Assembly (NCBI RefSeq): GCF_016756615.1
Contig: NZ_AP023262.1
Location: 8,371,501-8,435,500 of the forward strand
Direction: 5' to 3'
DNA length: 64,000 bases
Source of the DNA: Mesorhizobium sp. L-8-3
GTDB taxonomy: Bacteria > Pseudomonadota > Alphaproteobacteria > Rhizobiales > Rhizobiaceae
Part shown: in pieces, positions 32,865 to 42,877 of the stretch
How the letters are laid out: every line of letters starts with the position of its first letter
Position numbering within the stretch: the first letter of the stretch is position 1
Translations under genes and position numbers: made by a program
The notes under the pieces: model-generated
Databases searched by the model: none
The model's input: the letters and a program-made list of their open reading frames with translations, nothing else
Told to the model about the DNA's origin: nothing

Positions 32865-33845
32865 ATGCTCGCATTCGCAATCAGGCGCCTCATCCAGATG
32901 GCCGGCGTGATGCTGGTCGTGGCGCTCATTTCTTTCCTTATGTTCCGGTTCGTGGGCGATCCCGTGAACCAGCTCGTCGGCGTCGACACCACGCTCGAAC
33001 AGCGAGCCGAATTGCGTGAGCAGCTCGGGCTGAACGATCCGGTGCTGGTCCAGTTCGGCCGTTTCGTCGGCAAGGCGGTGCAATTCGACTTCGGAATCTC
33101 CTACCAGATCAAGCAGCCGGTGGCTCAGCTGATCGCAGCCAGGCTGCCGGCCACGCTGGAACTGTCGCTGGTATCGGCGCTGTTCGCGCTGCTTGTCGGC
33201 CTGCCGATGGGCGTCTACACCGGGCTCTATCGCGACACGCTGCTGTCGCGGGCGTTCCTGGCCGTCAGCCTCGTCGGCGTATCGCTGCCGACCTTCCTGA
33301 TCGGCATCCTGTTCATCTACGTCTTCTCGGTGAATTTCGGCTGGCTGCCATCCTTCGGACGCGGCGAGACGGTCTCCCTTGGCGGCTTCTGGACGACCGG
33401 CCTGCTCACGCGTTCGGGTCTCGTCTCGCTCATCCTTCCCTCGATCACGCTCGGCATGTTTCAAATGACGCTGATCATGCGGCTGGTGCGCAGCGAGATG
33501 CTCGAGGTGCTGCGCACCGACTACATCAAATTCGCCCGCGCGCGCGGCCTCACCCGCCGCGCCATCAATTTCGGCCACGCGCTCAAGAACACGCTGGTGC
33601 CCGTCATCACCATCACCGGGCTCCAGCTCGGCTCCATCATCGCCTTCTCGATCGTCACCGAGACCGTCTTCCAATGGCCGGGCATGGGGCTGCTGTTCCT
33701 GCAGGCCGTTCAGAATGCCGACATACCGGTCATGGCCGCCTACCTTCTGCTGATCGCCTTCCTCTTCACCGCGATCAATTTCGTCGTCGACATGCTCTAT
33801 GTGGTCGTCGATCCTCGTATCCGCGTCGGAGGAGCCAGGGCATGA
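32865..33845 (+). CDS. Peptide-type ABC transporter permease (DppB-like)
   Basis: 326 residues: first helix at 9-30, the REQLGLNDPVLVQFGRFV periplasmic motif, then five helices, with the coupling loop YIKFARARGLTRRAINFGHALKNTL. It lies 152 bases after the binding-protein gene, the only large gap in the operon. It overlaps the DppC-like gene by four bases. It forms half of the transport channel. Confidence 0.95.
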   Translation: MLAFAIRRLIQMAGVMLVVALISFLMFRFVGDPVNQLVGVDTTLEQRAELREQLGLNDPVLVQFGRFVGKAVQFDFGISYQIKQPVAQLIAARLPATLELSLVSALFALLVGLPMGVYTGLYRDTLLSRAFLAVSLVGVSLPTFLIGILFIYVFSVNFGWLPSFGRGETVSLGGFWTTGLLTRSGLVSLILPSITLGMFQMTLIMRLVRSEMLEVLRTDYIKFARARGLTRRAINFGHALKNTLVPVITITGLQLGSIIAFSIVTETVFQWPGMGLLFLQAVQNADIPVMAAYLLLIAFLFTAINFVVDMLYVVVDPRIRVGGARA

Positions 33846-34786
33846 CCGATACGATCGGACATCAGCCGGCGCGCGCCGGGCTTGCGCGCCGCATCATCGA
33901 CAGCGATCTCTTTTATTCCTTCCGGCGCTCGCCATTGACGGTGGCGTCGGCAATCGTAAGCCTCATGCTGATTCTGGCCGCGCTCTTCGCCCCGCTGATC
34001 GCGCCGCAGAATCCCTTCGACCCTGCGGCCATCTCGGTCATGGACAGTTTCTATCCGCCTGCCTGGTCGGCGGACGGCCAGCCCGGCTTCCTGCTCGGCA
34101 CCGACGACCAGGGCCGCGACGTACTGTCGACCATCCTCTACGGCATGCGCATCTCGCTGGCCGTCGGTTTCGCCAGCGTCATCTTCGCCATGGTGCTCGG
34201 CGTCAGCCTCGGCCTTATCGCCGGCTATGCCGGCGGCATGACAGACACGATCATCATGCGCATCGCCGACGTGCAGCTCACTTTTCCGGCGCTCCTGACG
34301 GCGCTGCTGATCGATGGCATGGCGCGCGCGCTCGCCGGTCCCCAGGCCTACCAGGACATCGTCTTCACCGTGCTGGTCCTGGCGATCGGCTTGAGCTTCT
34401 GGGTCCAGTACGCCCGCACGGTGCGCGGCTCCGTGCTTGTCGAAGCCAACAAGGAATATGTGCTGGCGGCCCGGCTGATCGGGCTGAGGCCCGTCACCAT
34501 CATGTTCCGCCACGTACTTCCAAACGTGCTCGGTCCCGTGCTCGTCATCGCCACCATCAACCTCGCCCTGGCGATCATAACGGAAGCCACGCTCTCCTTC
34601 CTCGGCGTCGGCGTACCGCCCACGCAACCCTCGCTCGGCACGCTGATCCGCATCGGCAACGACTTCCTGTTCTCCGGCGAATGGTGGATTACCATGTTCC
34701 CCGGCATCACGCTCGCCGTCCTCGCGCTCGCCGTCAATCTGCTCGGCGACTGGCTGCGCGATGCGCTCAATCCGAAACTCAGATGA
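33842..34786 (+). CDS. Peptide-type ABC transporter permease (DppC-like)
   Basis: 314 residues with ATG at 33842 overlapping the upstream stop. N-terminal SFRRSPLTVASAIVSLMLIL helix, the family signature LLGTDDQGRDVLS, and the coupling loop EYVLAARLIGLRPVTIMFRHVLPN. Its 3' end overlaps the first ATPase gene by four bases (ATGA). It pairs with the DppB-like protein in the inner membrane. Confidence 0.95.
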   Translation: MTDTIGHQPARAGLARRIIDSDLFYSFRRSPLTVASAIVSLMLILAALFAPLIAPQNPFDPAAISVMDSFYPPAWSADGQPGFLLGTDDQGRDVLSTILYGMRISLAVGFASVIFAMVLGVSLGLIAGYAGGMTDTIIMRIADVQLTFPALLTALLIDGMARALAGPQAYQDIVFTVLVLAIGLSFWVQYARTVRGSVLVEANKEYVLAARLIGLRPVTIMFRHVLPNVLGPVLVIATINLALAIITEATLSFLGVGVPPTQPSLGTLIRIGNDFLFSGEWWITMFPGITLAVLALAVNLLGDWLRDALNPKLR

Positions 34787-35831
34787 CCCCGACCCTTTCC
34801 GTCCAGAATCTTCGTGTCGAGATCCCCACGCGCCGCGGGGTGCTGGTGGCAATCGACGACCTGTCCTTCGACATCGCCCCCGGCGAGGTGCTCGGCATGG
34901 TCGGCGAATCCGGCGCCGGCAAATCGATCACAGGCCAGTCGATCATCGGCCTGCTCGATCCGCCGGCGCGGATCGCCGGCGGCGAGATCCGGCTGGGATC
35001 CGAGCGTATCGACAATCTTCCGCCACCGGCCATGCGCCGCATCCGCGGCAAGCGCGTCGGCATGATCTTCCAGGATCCGCTGACCAGCCTGAACCCGCTG
35101 TACCGGATTGGCGACCAGTTGACCGAAACCATCCTGACCCATCAGCGGGTCTCGCCGAAGGCGGCGGCGGAAAAGGCGGAACGGCTGCTCGTCGAGGTCG
35201 GCATTCCGGCGGCGGGCGCCAGGCTCTCCGCCTATCCGCATCAGTTCTCCGGCGGCATGCGCCAGCGCGTCGTGATCGCGCTCGCGCTCGCCGCCGACCC
35301 CGAACTCGTCATCGCGGACGAGCCGACCACCGCGCTTGACGTCTCCGTCCAGGCGCAGATCATCGCCCTCATCAAGCGGCTGTGCAAGGAGCGTGGAACC
35401 TCCGTCATGCTGATCACCCACGACATGGGCGTCATCGCCGAAACCGCCGACCGGGTCTGCGTGCTCTATGCGGGCCGGCTCGCCGAACTCGGGGCGGTAC
35501 GCGACGTCATCAGGCACCCGCAACACCCCTACACGCACGGGCTGATGGCGGCGATTCCCTCGCTCGCCGGCGATCCGGACGAGCGTCTTGCGCAGATTCC
35601 CGGCTCGATGCCGCGGCTCGGCGCCATCTCTGCCGGCTGCGCGTTCAACCCGCGCTGCTCGTTCCGTTTCAAGCGATGCCCGGCCGAGCGGCCCGGCATA
35701 TACGAGGCCGGCCGGAGCCAGGCTTCCTGTTTCCTGCTCGACACGGGCGGACCGGCCGCGCCCGAAAGCGCACTTGCCGCGGCCTCGGCCGCCGGGATCA
35801 CTGTCCGAGCCCGCCCCGGGGAGGCCAACCG

Positions 35832-35835
<4 letters not shown>
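34783..35835 (+). CDS. Peptide-type ABC transporter ATP-binding protein (DppD-like)
   Basis: 350 residues. Walker A GESGAGKS, Q-loop MIFQDP, signature FSGGMRQRVVIA, Walker B LVIADEPTTALD and the H-loop LITHDMGV are intact. The C-terminal oligopeptide-transporter extension is present, with cysteines in GCAFNPRCSFRFKRC that in this family bind an iron-sulfur cluster. Both ends overlap neighbouring genes by four bases. Confidence 0.95.
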
Positions 35836-36869
<1,034 letters not shown>

Positions 36870-36923
36870 GCCGAAATCAGACGGGATGCGCTCCCGTCGG
36901 CCTCCATCAATCGATTACGATCT

Positions 36924-36949
36924 TTCGATTGCATTTTTTCGCAATCGAA
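36924..36949. promoter_or_regulatory. Candidate BigR operator
   Basis: A perfect inverted repeat TTCGATTGC (36924-36932) and GCAATCGAA (36941-36949) with an 8-base AT-rich spacer, 85 bases before the blh gene. BigR/SqrR-type repressors bind AT-rich palindromes in this position. It could alternatively be a weak terminator of the preceding ABC operon. Confidence 0.6.
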
Positions 36950-37033
36950 TTTATGCGATTTTCAGTTCCGCAATTTTTTCGCCTCACCGCAGCTTTCATC
37001 AACCCTCATGCACGGGGCAATCTGGAGACGACC

Positions 37034-37915
37034 ATGACCGGCAAGCCGGACGTCACGGGCTTTTTCGACAAGCGCACATACTCCATCCAATATGTCGTCA
37101 GCGATCCCGCGACCAGGAAATGCGCCGTTATCGATCCTGTCCTCGACTTCGACGAGAAATCCGGTTCGACCGCGACCCGCAACGCCGACGCGATCCTCGA
37201 CTACATCCGGAAGCAGGATCTCGAAGTCGAATGGATCCTCGACACGCATCCTCATGCCGACCACTTCTCGGCCGCCCGCTATCTCAAGCAGAAAACCGGC
37301 GCACCAACGGCGATCGGGAAGAAGGTGACGGAGGTCCAGCAACTCTGGAAGGCGATCTACAACCGGCCGGACTTTCCCGCCGACGGCTCGCAATGGGACA
37401 GGCTCTTCGCCGAGGGACAAACCTTCTCGGTAGGCTCCATCCCGGCGAAGGTGCTGTTCTCGCCCGGACACACGCTGGCGTCGATTACATATGTGATCGG
37501 CGACGCGGCCTTCATCCACGATACGCTCTTCATGCCCGACAGCGGCACCGCGCGCGCCGATTTCCCGGGCGGGAGTGCGGCCCGCCTGTGGCGGTCCATC
37601 CAGGAGATTCTCGCGCTGCCCGACGAGACGCGTCTCTTCACCGGCCACGATTACCAGCCCAACGGACGCGGCCCGCTGTGGGAATCGACCGTTGCCGAGC
37701 AGAAGGCGACCAACATCCATGTTGCGAAATGCAGGACCGAAGCGGAGTACGTCGCGATCCGCGAGGCGCGCGACAAGACGCTGCCCATGCCGAAGCTCAT
37801 CCTGCACGCGTTGCAGGTGAACATGAATGGCGGCCTTCTGCCCGAGCCCGAGGCGAACGGCAAGCGCTATCTCAAATTCCCGCTCGACGCGCTCGATGGC
37901 GCAGCCTGGGAATGA
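37034..37915 (+). CDS. blh: Persulfide dioxygenase-like metallo-beta-lactamase hydrolase Blh
   Basis: 293 residues of the MBL fold. The metal-binding motif is THPHADHFSA (HxHxDH), with the second His in LFSPGHT, a bridging Asp in FMPDSGTARADFPGG and the last His in FTGHDYQ. This is the ETHE1/Blh persulfide dioxygenase pattern (GSH persulfide to sulfite). GGAGACG precedes the chosen ATG. It is followed at once by the ArsR sensor and two YeeE/YedE proteins, which matches the bigR-blh-pmpAB sulfide detoxification set known from Agrobacterium and Xylella, with regulator and hydrolase exchanged. Confidence 0.93.
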   Translation: MTGKPDVTGFFDKRTYSIQYVVSDPATRKCAVIDPVLDFDEKSGSTATRNADAILDYIRKQDLEVEWILDTHPHADHFSAARYLKQKTGAPTAIGKKVTEVQQLWKAIYNRPDFPADGSQWDRLFAEGQTFSVGSIPAKVLFSPGHTLASITYVIGDAAFIHDTLFMPDSGTARADFPGGSAARLWRSIQEILALPDETRLFTGHDYQPNGRGPLWESTVAEQKATNIHVAKCRTEAEYVAIREARDKTLPMPKLILHALQVNMNGGLLPEPEANGKRYLKFPLDALDGAAWE

Positions 37916-37919
37916 GGCG

Positions 37920-38273
37920 GTGAAAAGCCACCTCCGCGCCGGAACGGCCGACATGCTCGACTATGCAGCCGAGGCGGCCGAATTCCTGAAGAAACTCGCC
38001 AATCCGAACCGGCTGATGATCGTCTGCACGCTCGTCGAGGGCGAACGTTCCGTGCGCGACCTCGAGGAAACGCTCGGTATCCGCCAGCCGGGGCTTTCCC
38101 AGCAAATCGCGGAGTTGCGCGAGGCCGGCTTCATCGTCGGACGCAAGGAATCGAAATCGGTCTTCTACCGCCTGGCCGACGGTCGCGTCGCCGAATTCGT
38201 CGCCCTGATGCACCGCCTGTTCTGCGAGACGCCGGAGCAAGCCGATCCTGATGTCGACGGCACTGGATGCTGA
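37920..38273 (+). CDS. bigR: ArsR-type persulfide sensor BigR/SqrR
   Basis: 117 residues from a GTG four bases after the blh stop; an ATG at 37953 is possible. The winged helix covers about 20-85. The two redox cysteines of BigR/SqrR are both present, Cys36 (LMIVCTLVEGE) and Cys102 (MHRLFC), 66 residues apart as in SqrR (41/107). In that family they form a di- or tetrasulfide bridge on exposure to persulfides and release DNA. It should derepress blh and the pmp genes. Its stop codon lies inside the intergenic repeat that starts at 38259. Confidence 0.92.
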   Translation: MKSHLRAGTADMLDYAAEAAEFLKKLANPNRLMIVCTLVEGERSVRDLEETLGIRQPGLSQQIAELREAGFIVGRKESKSVFYRLADGRVAEFVALMHRLFCETPEQADPDVDGTGC

Positions 38274-38383
38274 CGCATCCCCCCGGTGGATGCTCATGCA
38301 TCCGCCTGACCTCAATCGCCTGCGCCGCCGCCTGGCTTCGCGCCAAAGGGCCTGGGCCACGCGGTCGCGCGGCCCATCGGCCG
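38259..38383. repeat. Dispersed intergenic repeat, copy A
   Basis: Begins GGCACTGGATG and contains two small hairpins of type GGATGC-N4-GCATCC, then GACCTCAATCGCC, GCTTCGCGCCAA and GGTCGCGCGG. The same order of blocks is found at 60041-60165. It overlaps the last codons and stop of bigR and fills the gap to pmpA. Confidence 0.75.
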
Positions 38384-38422
38384 TCGTTACGACACCATCC
38401 TTCGACACACCGAAAGACTCCA

Positions 38423-38845
38423 ATGACCGAATTTACTCCTTTCGCGTCGCTCGCCGGCGGCGCGCTGATCGGCCTGTCGGCCGTGCTCCTGATGCTTTGG
38501 GAAGGCCGTATCGCCGGCATCAGCGGCATCGCGGGCCGGCTGCTGCCACCCTATCGTGACGGCGCCTTCCTCTCGCGCGCCGGCTTCGTTGCCGGCCTCG
38601 TCGCCGCGCCCCTGGGGATCGCGACGCTCGCGGGCGGCGGGATCACGCAGACGGTCTCCTCCAACCTCCCCTTGATGGTCGTCGCCGGCCTGCTCGTCGG
38701 CTTCGGCTCGGTCTACGGCAACGGTTGTACCAGCGGCCATGGGGTATGCGGTCTTTCGCGGCTCTCCATGAGTTCGCTGGTCGCCACAGCGGTCTTCATG
38801 ATCGTCGCTTTCGTCACCGTATTCATCGTCCGTCATGTGATCTGA
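38423..38845 (+). CDS. pmpA: YeeE/YedE (DUF395) sulfur-transport protein PmpA
   Basis: 140 residues with about four membrane helices. The conserved YeeE/YedE half-site is GSVYGNGCTSGHGVCGLSRLS, carrying the cysteine that relays sulfur in the family. It is paired with a second half-size protein, as in pmpA-pmpB of bigR operons. Together they should move a sulfur species (sulfite, thiosulfate or sulfide) across the inner membrane. It lies 149 bases after bigR, with the dispersed repeat between them. Confidence 0.92.
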   Translation: MTEFTPFASLAGGALIGLSAVLLMLWEGRIAGISGIAGRLLPPYRDGAFLSRAGFVAGLVAAPLGIATLAGGGITQTVSSNLPLMVVAGLLVGFGSVYGNGCTSGHGVCGLSRLSMSSLVATAVFMIVAFVTVFIVRHVI

Positions 38846-38854
38846 GGCGCCTTG

Positions 38855-39283
38855 ATGTCCTTCCCCGTCAATTTCGGACTTGGCCTGCTCTTCGGCATCG
38901 GGCTCGTCGTTTCGGGCATGTCCGACCCCGCGAAGGTCCTCAATTTCCTCGACCTGTTCGGAAACTGGGATCCCTCGCTGGCCCTTGTCATGGCCGCGGC
39001 CGTCATCGTGACCTTCCTGGGCTACCGGCTGGTGCTACGGCGCGGTCGGCCGATCGCTGGCAAGACATTCCATCTGCCTGATCGAAACGGCATCGACGGC
39101 CGAGTGCTGGCCGGGCCGGCCATCTTCGGCATCGGCTGGGGGCTTGGGGGCTTCTGCCCCGGGCCGGCAATCACGGCACTCGGCCTCGGTGCAACAGGCA
39201 CGCTCGCCTTCGTTCCCGCGATGTTGGTCGGCATGCTCGCGGCGCGCCTGCTCATCGAAACACGCCCGGCCAACGCGACCTGA
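38855..39283 (+). CDS. pmpB: YeeE/YedE (DUF395) sulfur-transport protein PmpB
   Basis: 142 residues from the ATG at 38855, 9 bases after pmpA. The second YeeE/YedE half-site, FGIGWGLGGFCPGPAI with its Cys, is intact, with about four helices. It is the partner of PmpA; in other bacteria the two halves are fused in one TsuA-like protein. A strong GC-rich hairpin follows at 39387-39421. Confidence 0.92.
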   Translation: MSFPVNFGLGLLFGIGLVVSGMSDPAKVLNFLDLFGNWDPSLALVMAAAVIVTFLGYRLVLRRGRPIAGKTFHLPDRNGIDGRVLAGPAIFGIGWGLGGFCPGPAITALGLGATGTLAFVPAMLVGMLAARLLIETRPANAT

Positions 39284-39386
39284 CCGGCGACGGCATCACC
39301 TTCGGTGCCGCCATCCGGATCGCGACGCTCACCAGCAAGCAGACGCTCACGGCCGGCGAATTCGTCGTGATCTGAAAGTCGCATCC

Positions 39387-39421
39387 GGGCCGACCGGAGC
39401 GATCCCGGCTCCGGTCGGCCC
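39387..39421. terminator. Bidirectional hairpin between convergent pmpB and sulP
   Basis: A perfect 14-base stem (39387-39400 with 39408-39421, arms GGGCCGACCGGAGC and its complement) and 7-base loop. It stands between two convergent genes, so it probably terminates both, although no long T run follows. Confidence 0.75.
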
Positions 39422-39470
39422 ATCATTCAGGGCAGCCGGAACAGCCGACGCCGCTTCGGTTGTCACCATC

Positions 39471-41195
39471 TCAGCCGGTCGCCTGCGCGGCTTCGTCCCT
39501 GATCTGCTGCAACGCTCCCGAAATGGCGGCCTTGTAGCGGACGAGCGGCGGGCGCACGCCATGTGTCATCAGCATACGCCTGAGCTCGGGCGAGGCACCC
39601 GTGATGAACAGCCTGACACCGGCGCGCCGGGCCTTGTGCGCGGCGCCCTCGATGACATTGGCCGCCGTGGAATCGAGGAACGGAACGGCCGCGCAGTCGA
39701 GGATGAAGTTCCGGCGGTGATCGGCGATCCGGTCGAGAACGGTGCCGACCGCCGAAGCCGCGCCGAAGAAGAAGGCCCCGCTGATCCGGTAGACCACCGT
39801 GTCCGGATCGGCGGCGACGCCCGGATCATAGGCGGCACGCCCGCCATTGCTGCTGTCGGCCATGTCCTCCATGACCAGCGGCGCCGCATGGGTCTCGACC
39901 GCGATGGTCGTCGCCATGCGGTGGATGAACAGCACCGAACCAAGCAGGAAGCCGACGACGATGCCTTCCGTGAGGTCGCGGAAGACGACGAGGCCGAAGG
40001 TGACGAGCAGTACCACCGCGTCGCCCCAGGACGAGCGCAGAAGGGCAGCGAAGGCGGATTTCTCCACCATGTTCCAGGAGACAATGGCCAGCACACCGGC
40101 CAGCGCGGCGAGCGGGATATAGCTGGCGAGCGGCGCCGCCACCAGCATGAACAAAAGCAGGAAGAGCGCATGCAGCATGCCCGAGACCGGGCCATGCGCG
40201 CCGGCGCGAACATTCGTGGCCGTCCGAGCAATCGTGCCGGTGACACAGATGCCGCCGAACAGCGCCGAGCCGATATTGGCCACGCCCTGCGCGACGAGTT
40301 CACAGTTCGAGCGATGCCGCCGTCCGCTCATGCCGTCTGCGACCACCGCCGACAGCAGCGACTCGATCGCCCCCAGCAATGCGAAGGCGACGGCGTCGGG
40401 CAGCACGTCCGCCATCTTTGCCAGGCTCATGCCAGGCAGCGCCGGAAGTTGCAGGCTGCTCGGAATGCCGCCGAAGCGGGTGCCGATCGTCTCGATGGGT
40501 AGTTGGGCCGTCGCGCCGACGACCGAAGCGACGGCCACGGCGATGAGCATTCCGGGCCAGCCCGGGCGCCAACGCTTCAGAGCCACGATGGTCAGGACGG
40601 TCAAAAGGGCGACGCCGGCCGCTGCGGGATTGACCGTGCCGGCAGCCTCCCCGAGCGCGATCAGCCGCGGCACGAAGGCGCCGGGCTCCTTTCCGGTCAA
40701 GGTCAGACCGAACAGATCCTTCAACTGGCTGGCGAAGATGATGACCGCGATGCCGGCGGTGAAGCCCACGGTCACGGGATAGGGAATGAACTTTATGTAG
40801 GTGCCGAGCCTGAGAAATCCGATCGCGATCAGGAAGATGCCCGCCATCATGGTGGCCAGGAGCAACCCGTCCACCCCATGCCTTTCGACCGTAGCCGCCA
40901 CCAGCACGATGAAGGCCCCGGCGGGTCCGCCGATCTGGAAGCGGCTGCCGCCCAGTGCCGAGACGATGAAGCCGCCGATGATCGCCGTGAACAGGCCGCG
41001 ATCCGGCGAGACCCCCGACGCGATGGCGATCGCCATGGAGAGCGGCAAAGCCACGATCGCCACTGTGAGGCCGGCCAGCAGGTCGCGGCGGAACGCGGCC
41101 TTGCCGTAGCCTTCCCGCAGCACCGTCACGAGCTTCGGCGTGAAGAGCTGCGCGAAGGTCGGTTGCGCGCTTGTCGGTACTGCCTTGCTGCCCAA
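39471..41195 (-). CDS. SulP/SLC26 family anion transporter with STAS domain
   Basis: 574 residues from a TTG at 41195, which has AGGA upstream; a TTG at 41216 lacks one. Membrane domain of about 12 helices (30-430), with the QIGGPAGAFIVLVA motif of the substrate site and conserved PYPVTVGFTAGIAVII. The cytoplasmic STAS domain (about 455-565) contains FILDCAAVPFLDSTAANVIEG. Transports sulfate, bicarbonate or another anion. Its location beside the persulfide operon favours sulfate or sulfite, but an adjacent HTH gene and bicarbonate-type SulP proteins leave this open. Confidence 0.93.
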   Translation of the reverse strand: MGSKAVPTSAQPTFAQLFTPKLVTVLREGYGKAAFRRDLLAGLTVAIVALPLSMAIAIASGVSPDRGLFTAIIGGFIVSALGGSRFQIGGPAGAFIVLVAATVERHGVDGLLLATMMAGIFLIAIGFLRLGTYIKFIPYPVTVGFTAGIAVIIFASQLKDLFGLTLTGKEPGAFVPRLIALGEAAGTVNPAAAGVALLTVLTIVALKRWRPGWPGMLIAVAVASVVGATAQLPIETIGTRFGGIPSSLQLPALPGMSLAKMADVLPDAVAFALLGAIESLLSAVVADGMSGRRHRSNCELVAQGVANIGSALFGGICVTGTIARTATNVRAGAHGPVSGMLHALFLLLFMLVAAPLASYIPLAALAGVLAIVSWNMVEKSAFAALLRSSWGDAVVLLVTFGLVVFRDLTEGIVVGFLLGSVLFIHRMATTIAVETHAAPLVMEDMADSSNGGRAAYDPGVAADPDTVVYRISGAFFFGAASAVGTVLDRIADHRRNFILDCAAVPFLDSTAANVIEGAAHKARRAGVRLFITGASPELRRMLMTHGVRPPLVRYKAAISGALQQIRDEAAQATG

Positions 41196-41351
41196 TTCTG
41201 TCCTGCCCTCCAACAAGGCGTCGGATCGTCGTCTAAACCGGCGGTCGCCGTCGCGGTCGTCCTGCGGCCGAGATCGTCACGGCCGCCTCTGTGCCCTTTC
41301 GCTCCGAATCGGCCGAGCCGCCGATCGGCTTCGGGTCCGGCCGTTCCCCGT

Positions 41352-41663
41352 TCAGGAGCCCGTGCCGGGCCTTTGGGCAGGCGCCGGCTCCTTGAGCCTG
41401 ACACCGCGCCCGCCGGCATCGCTCGCCTGGTTGTCGCCGATGAGTTCCACTCCCGACGCGTCGAGCGCCTCGATCACCTTCACCAGAGTATCGACCACGC
41501 CCCGTACCACGCCGCCGCTGGCTTCCATCCGCTGAATGGTCGGCAAGGACACCCCGGCGCGTTCGGCGAGCGTCTTCTGATCGATGCCGGCGAGCGCCCG
41601 TGCCGCACGCATCTGAGCCGAGGTGATTATGGCAAGACTCCTGGCTGAGGATACAGAGTTCAT
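41352..41663 (-). CDS. XRE-type helix-turn-helix regulator
   Basis: 103 residues with a classical HTH at about 17-70: MRAARALAGIDQKTLAERAGVSLPTIQRME. The start at 41663 lacks a clear ribosome site. The C-terminal half is short, Gly/Pro-rich and probably flexible. It lies 156 bases upstream of the SulP gene in the same direction and may regulate it. Confidence 0.85.
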   Translation of the reverse strand: MNSVSSARSLAIITSAQMRAARALAGIDQKTLAERAGVSLPTIQRMEASGGVVRGVVDTLVKVIEALDASGVELIGDNQASDAGGRGVRLKEPAPAQRPGTGS

Positions 41664-41881
41664 ATTTCTGCAATCTATAGTGATGTATCAAGCATCAGTC
41701 ATGATAATCCAACCATGAGCGACTGCTCCAACGATTGCAAAGAGGGGCGGCGTGCGAGCAGTGTGGAAGGCGGATGAGACACCGCCGGCCGAGGAAACCG
41801 CGGAGCCACTCCGAAGGGTCGGCCGATCACCGGCTTCTTGCTCCCGGCTCGGGCGCAGGTGCTCCGACCGGTGGAAGGAAG

Positions 41882-42217
41882 CTATTTGCCCAGGGCGGGC
41901 CCGAGCGTGATCAGGCAGACGGCGACGATGGCCAGGACGATGCCGCTCGACTGGATCATGCTCAGCCGCTCGCCGAAATAGGCGAGCGCGATGGCGTTCA
42001 CGGCGACCAGTTGGATCACCGCCGAGAGGCTGAAAGCCGAGGCCATTCCGAACTCGCGGACGAGGCGCAGCATGATCAGGTTGCCGGCGGAATAGAGCGC
42101 GAGGGTGACGAGCAGCTTGCCGATGCCCGGCTGCAACGCCCACGACTTCGCTACGGTCGCCGCAACCAGGAAGACCACGGTCGAAACACCGAGTTGCAGC
42201 ATGCCGGACAAGGTCAA
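41882..42217 (-). CDS. EamA/SMR-type small transporter
   Basis: 111 residues from a TTG at 42217, which has GGGGAG upstream; an open frame to 42298 allows a longer form, and an ATG at 42202 a shorter one. Four hydrophobic segments and the end AIALAYFGERLSMIQSSGIVLAIVAVCLITLG match the last helices of EamA/SMR drug-metabolite transporters. The length is that of a typical SMR protein. It lies 165 bases after the DoxX gene at the end of the bufferin-type group; whether it belongs to it is unclear. Confidence 0.7.
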   Translation of the reverse strand: MTLSGMLQLGVSTVVFLVAATVAKSWALQPGIGKLLVTLALYSAGNLIMLRLVREFGMASAFSLSAVIQLVAVNAIALAYFGERLSMIQSSGIVLAIVAVCLITLGPALGK

Positions 42218-42382
42218 GTCGGTCTCCCCGAAGATCCCGGCCACTGCTTTCGACGGTGGCCCGGCGAAACTTCTCGGAGAAACGCCTTTCACCGTCAAGA
42301 TGTCGGAGTGGTGCGTATGATGGTCCAGCCCGCAGGGCGAAGCGCATTGGGCATTTTTCAGCGCCGCCTGCGTCGATGAAGG

Positions 42383-42877
42383 TCAGGTCCGAGACGTCCC
42401 GAGGATTGCGTCGACGCCGAGCCGACCGCCGCCGAAAACGACGAGGGCAAGGGCCATTGCCGCCCATGGCAGATGGAAGTTCGCCCAGCCGTCGGGAATG
42501 GTGATCTGGATCACGGCGGTCATCACAAGCAATCCAAATGCGGCGAATCGGGTGAAAAGGCCGATGACCAGAAGCACCGGGAGGACGATCTCGGCAATGC
42601 CCGCGGCCGTCGCCATGGCGATCGGGAACGGATAAGCGAACGCGTGGCCGAAGACGTGCAGCCTGAACTCTTCCATGAACAGGAACTTCGCTCCGTCGGA
42701 GAGTTGCAGGAACCCATCCCACTTGGTCAGGCCCGACTTGAAGAAGGGCACCGCCAAGGCGACGCGCAGCGCCAGCAACGGCAGGGATGCCGGAATGGCC
42801 GCGAGCAGACGCTCGGCGCGAGCTGCCCAGCCGGGCACCCCCGATACGATCTCAAACGGCTTCGTTTCGCTCGTCAT
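42383..42877 (-). CDS. DoxX family membrane protein of bufferin-type locus
   Basis: 164 residues, four membrane helices, with the DoxX pattern LPLLALRVALAVPFFKSGLTKWDGFLQLS and GIAEIVLPVLLVIGLFTR. Its start overlaps the stop of the DUF2063 gene by four bases, so it is part of the operon. DoxX proteins are frequent last members of DUF2282/DUF692/DUF2063 clusters and are thought to supply a membrane redox step, but the role is not established. Confidence 0.92.
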   Translation of the reverse strand: MTSETKPFEIVSGVPGWAARAERLLAAIPASLPLLALRVALAVPFFKSGLTKWDGFLQLSDGAKFLFMEEFRLHVFGHAFAYPFPIAMATAAGIAEIVLPVLLVIGLFTRFAAFGLLVMTAVIQITIPDGWANFHLPWAAMALALVVFGGGRLGVDAILGTSRT

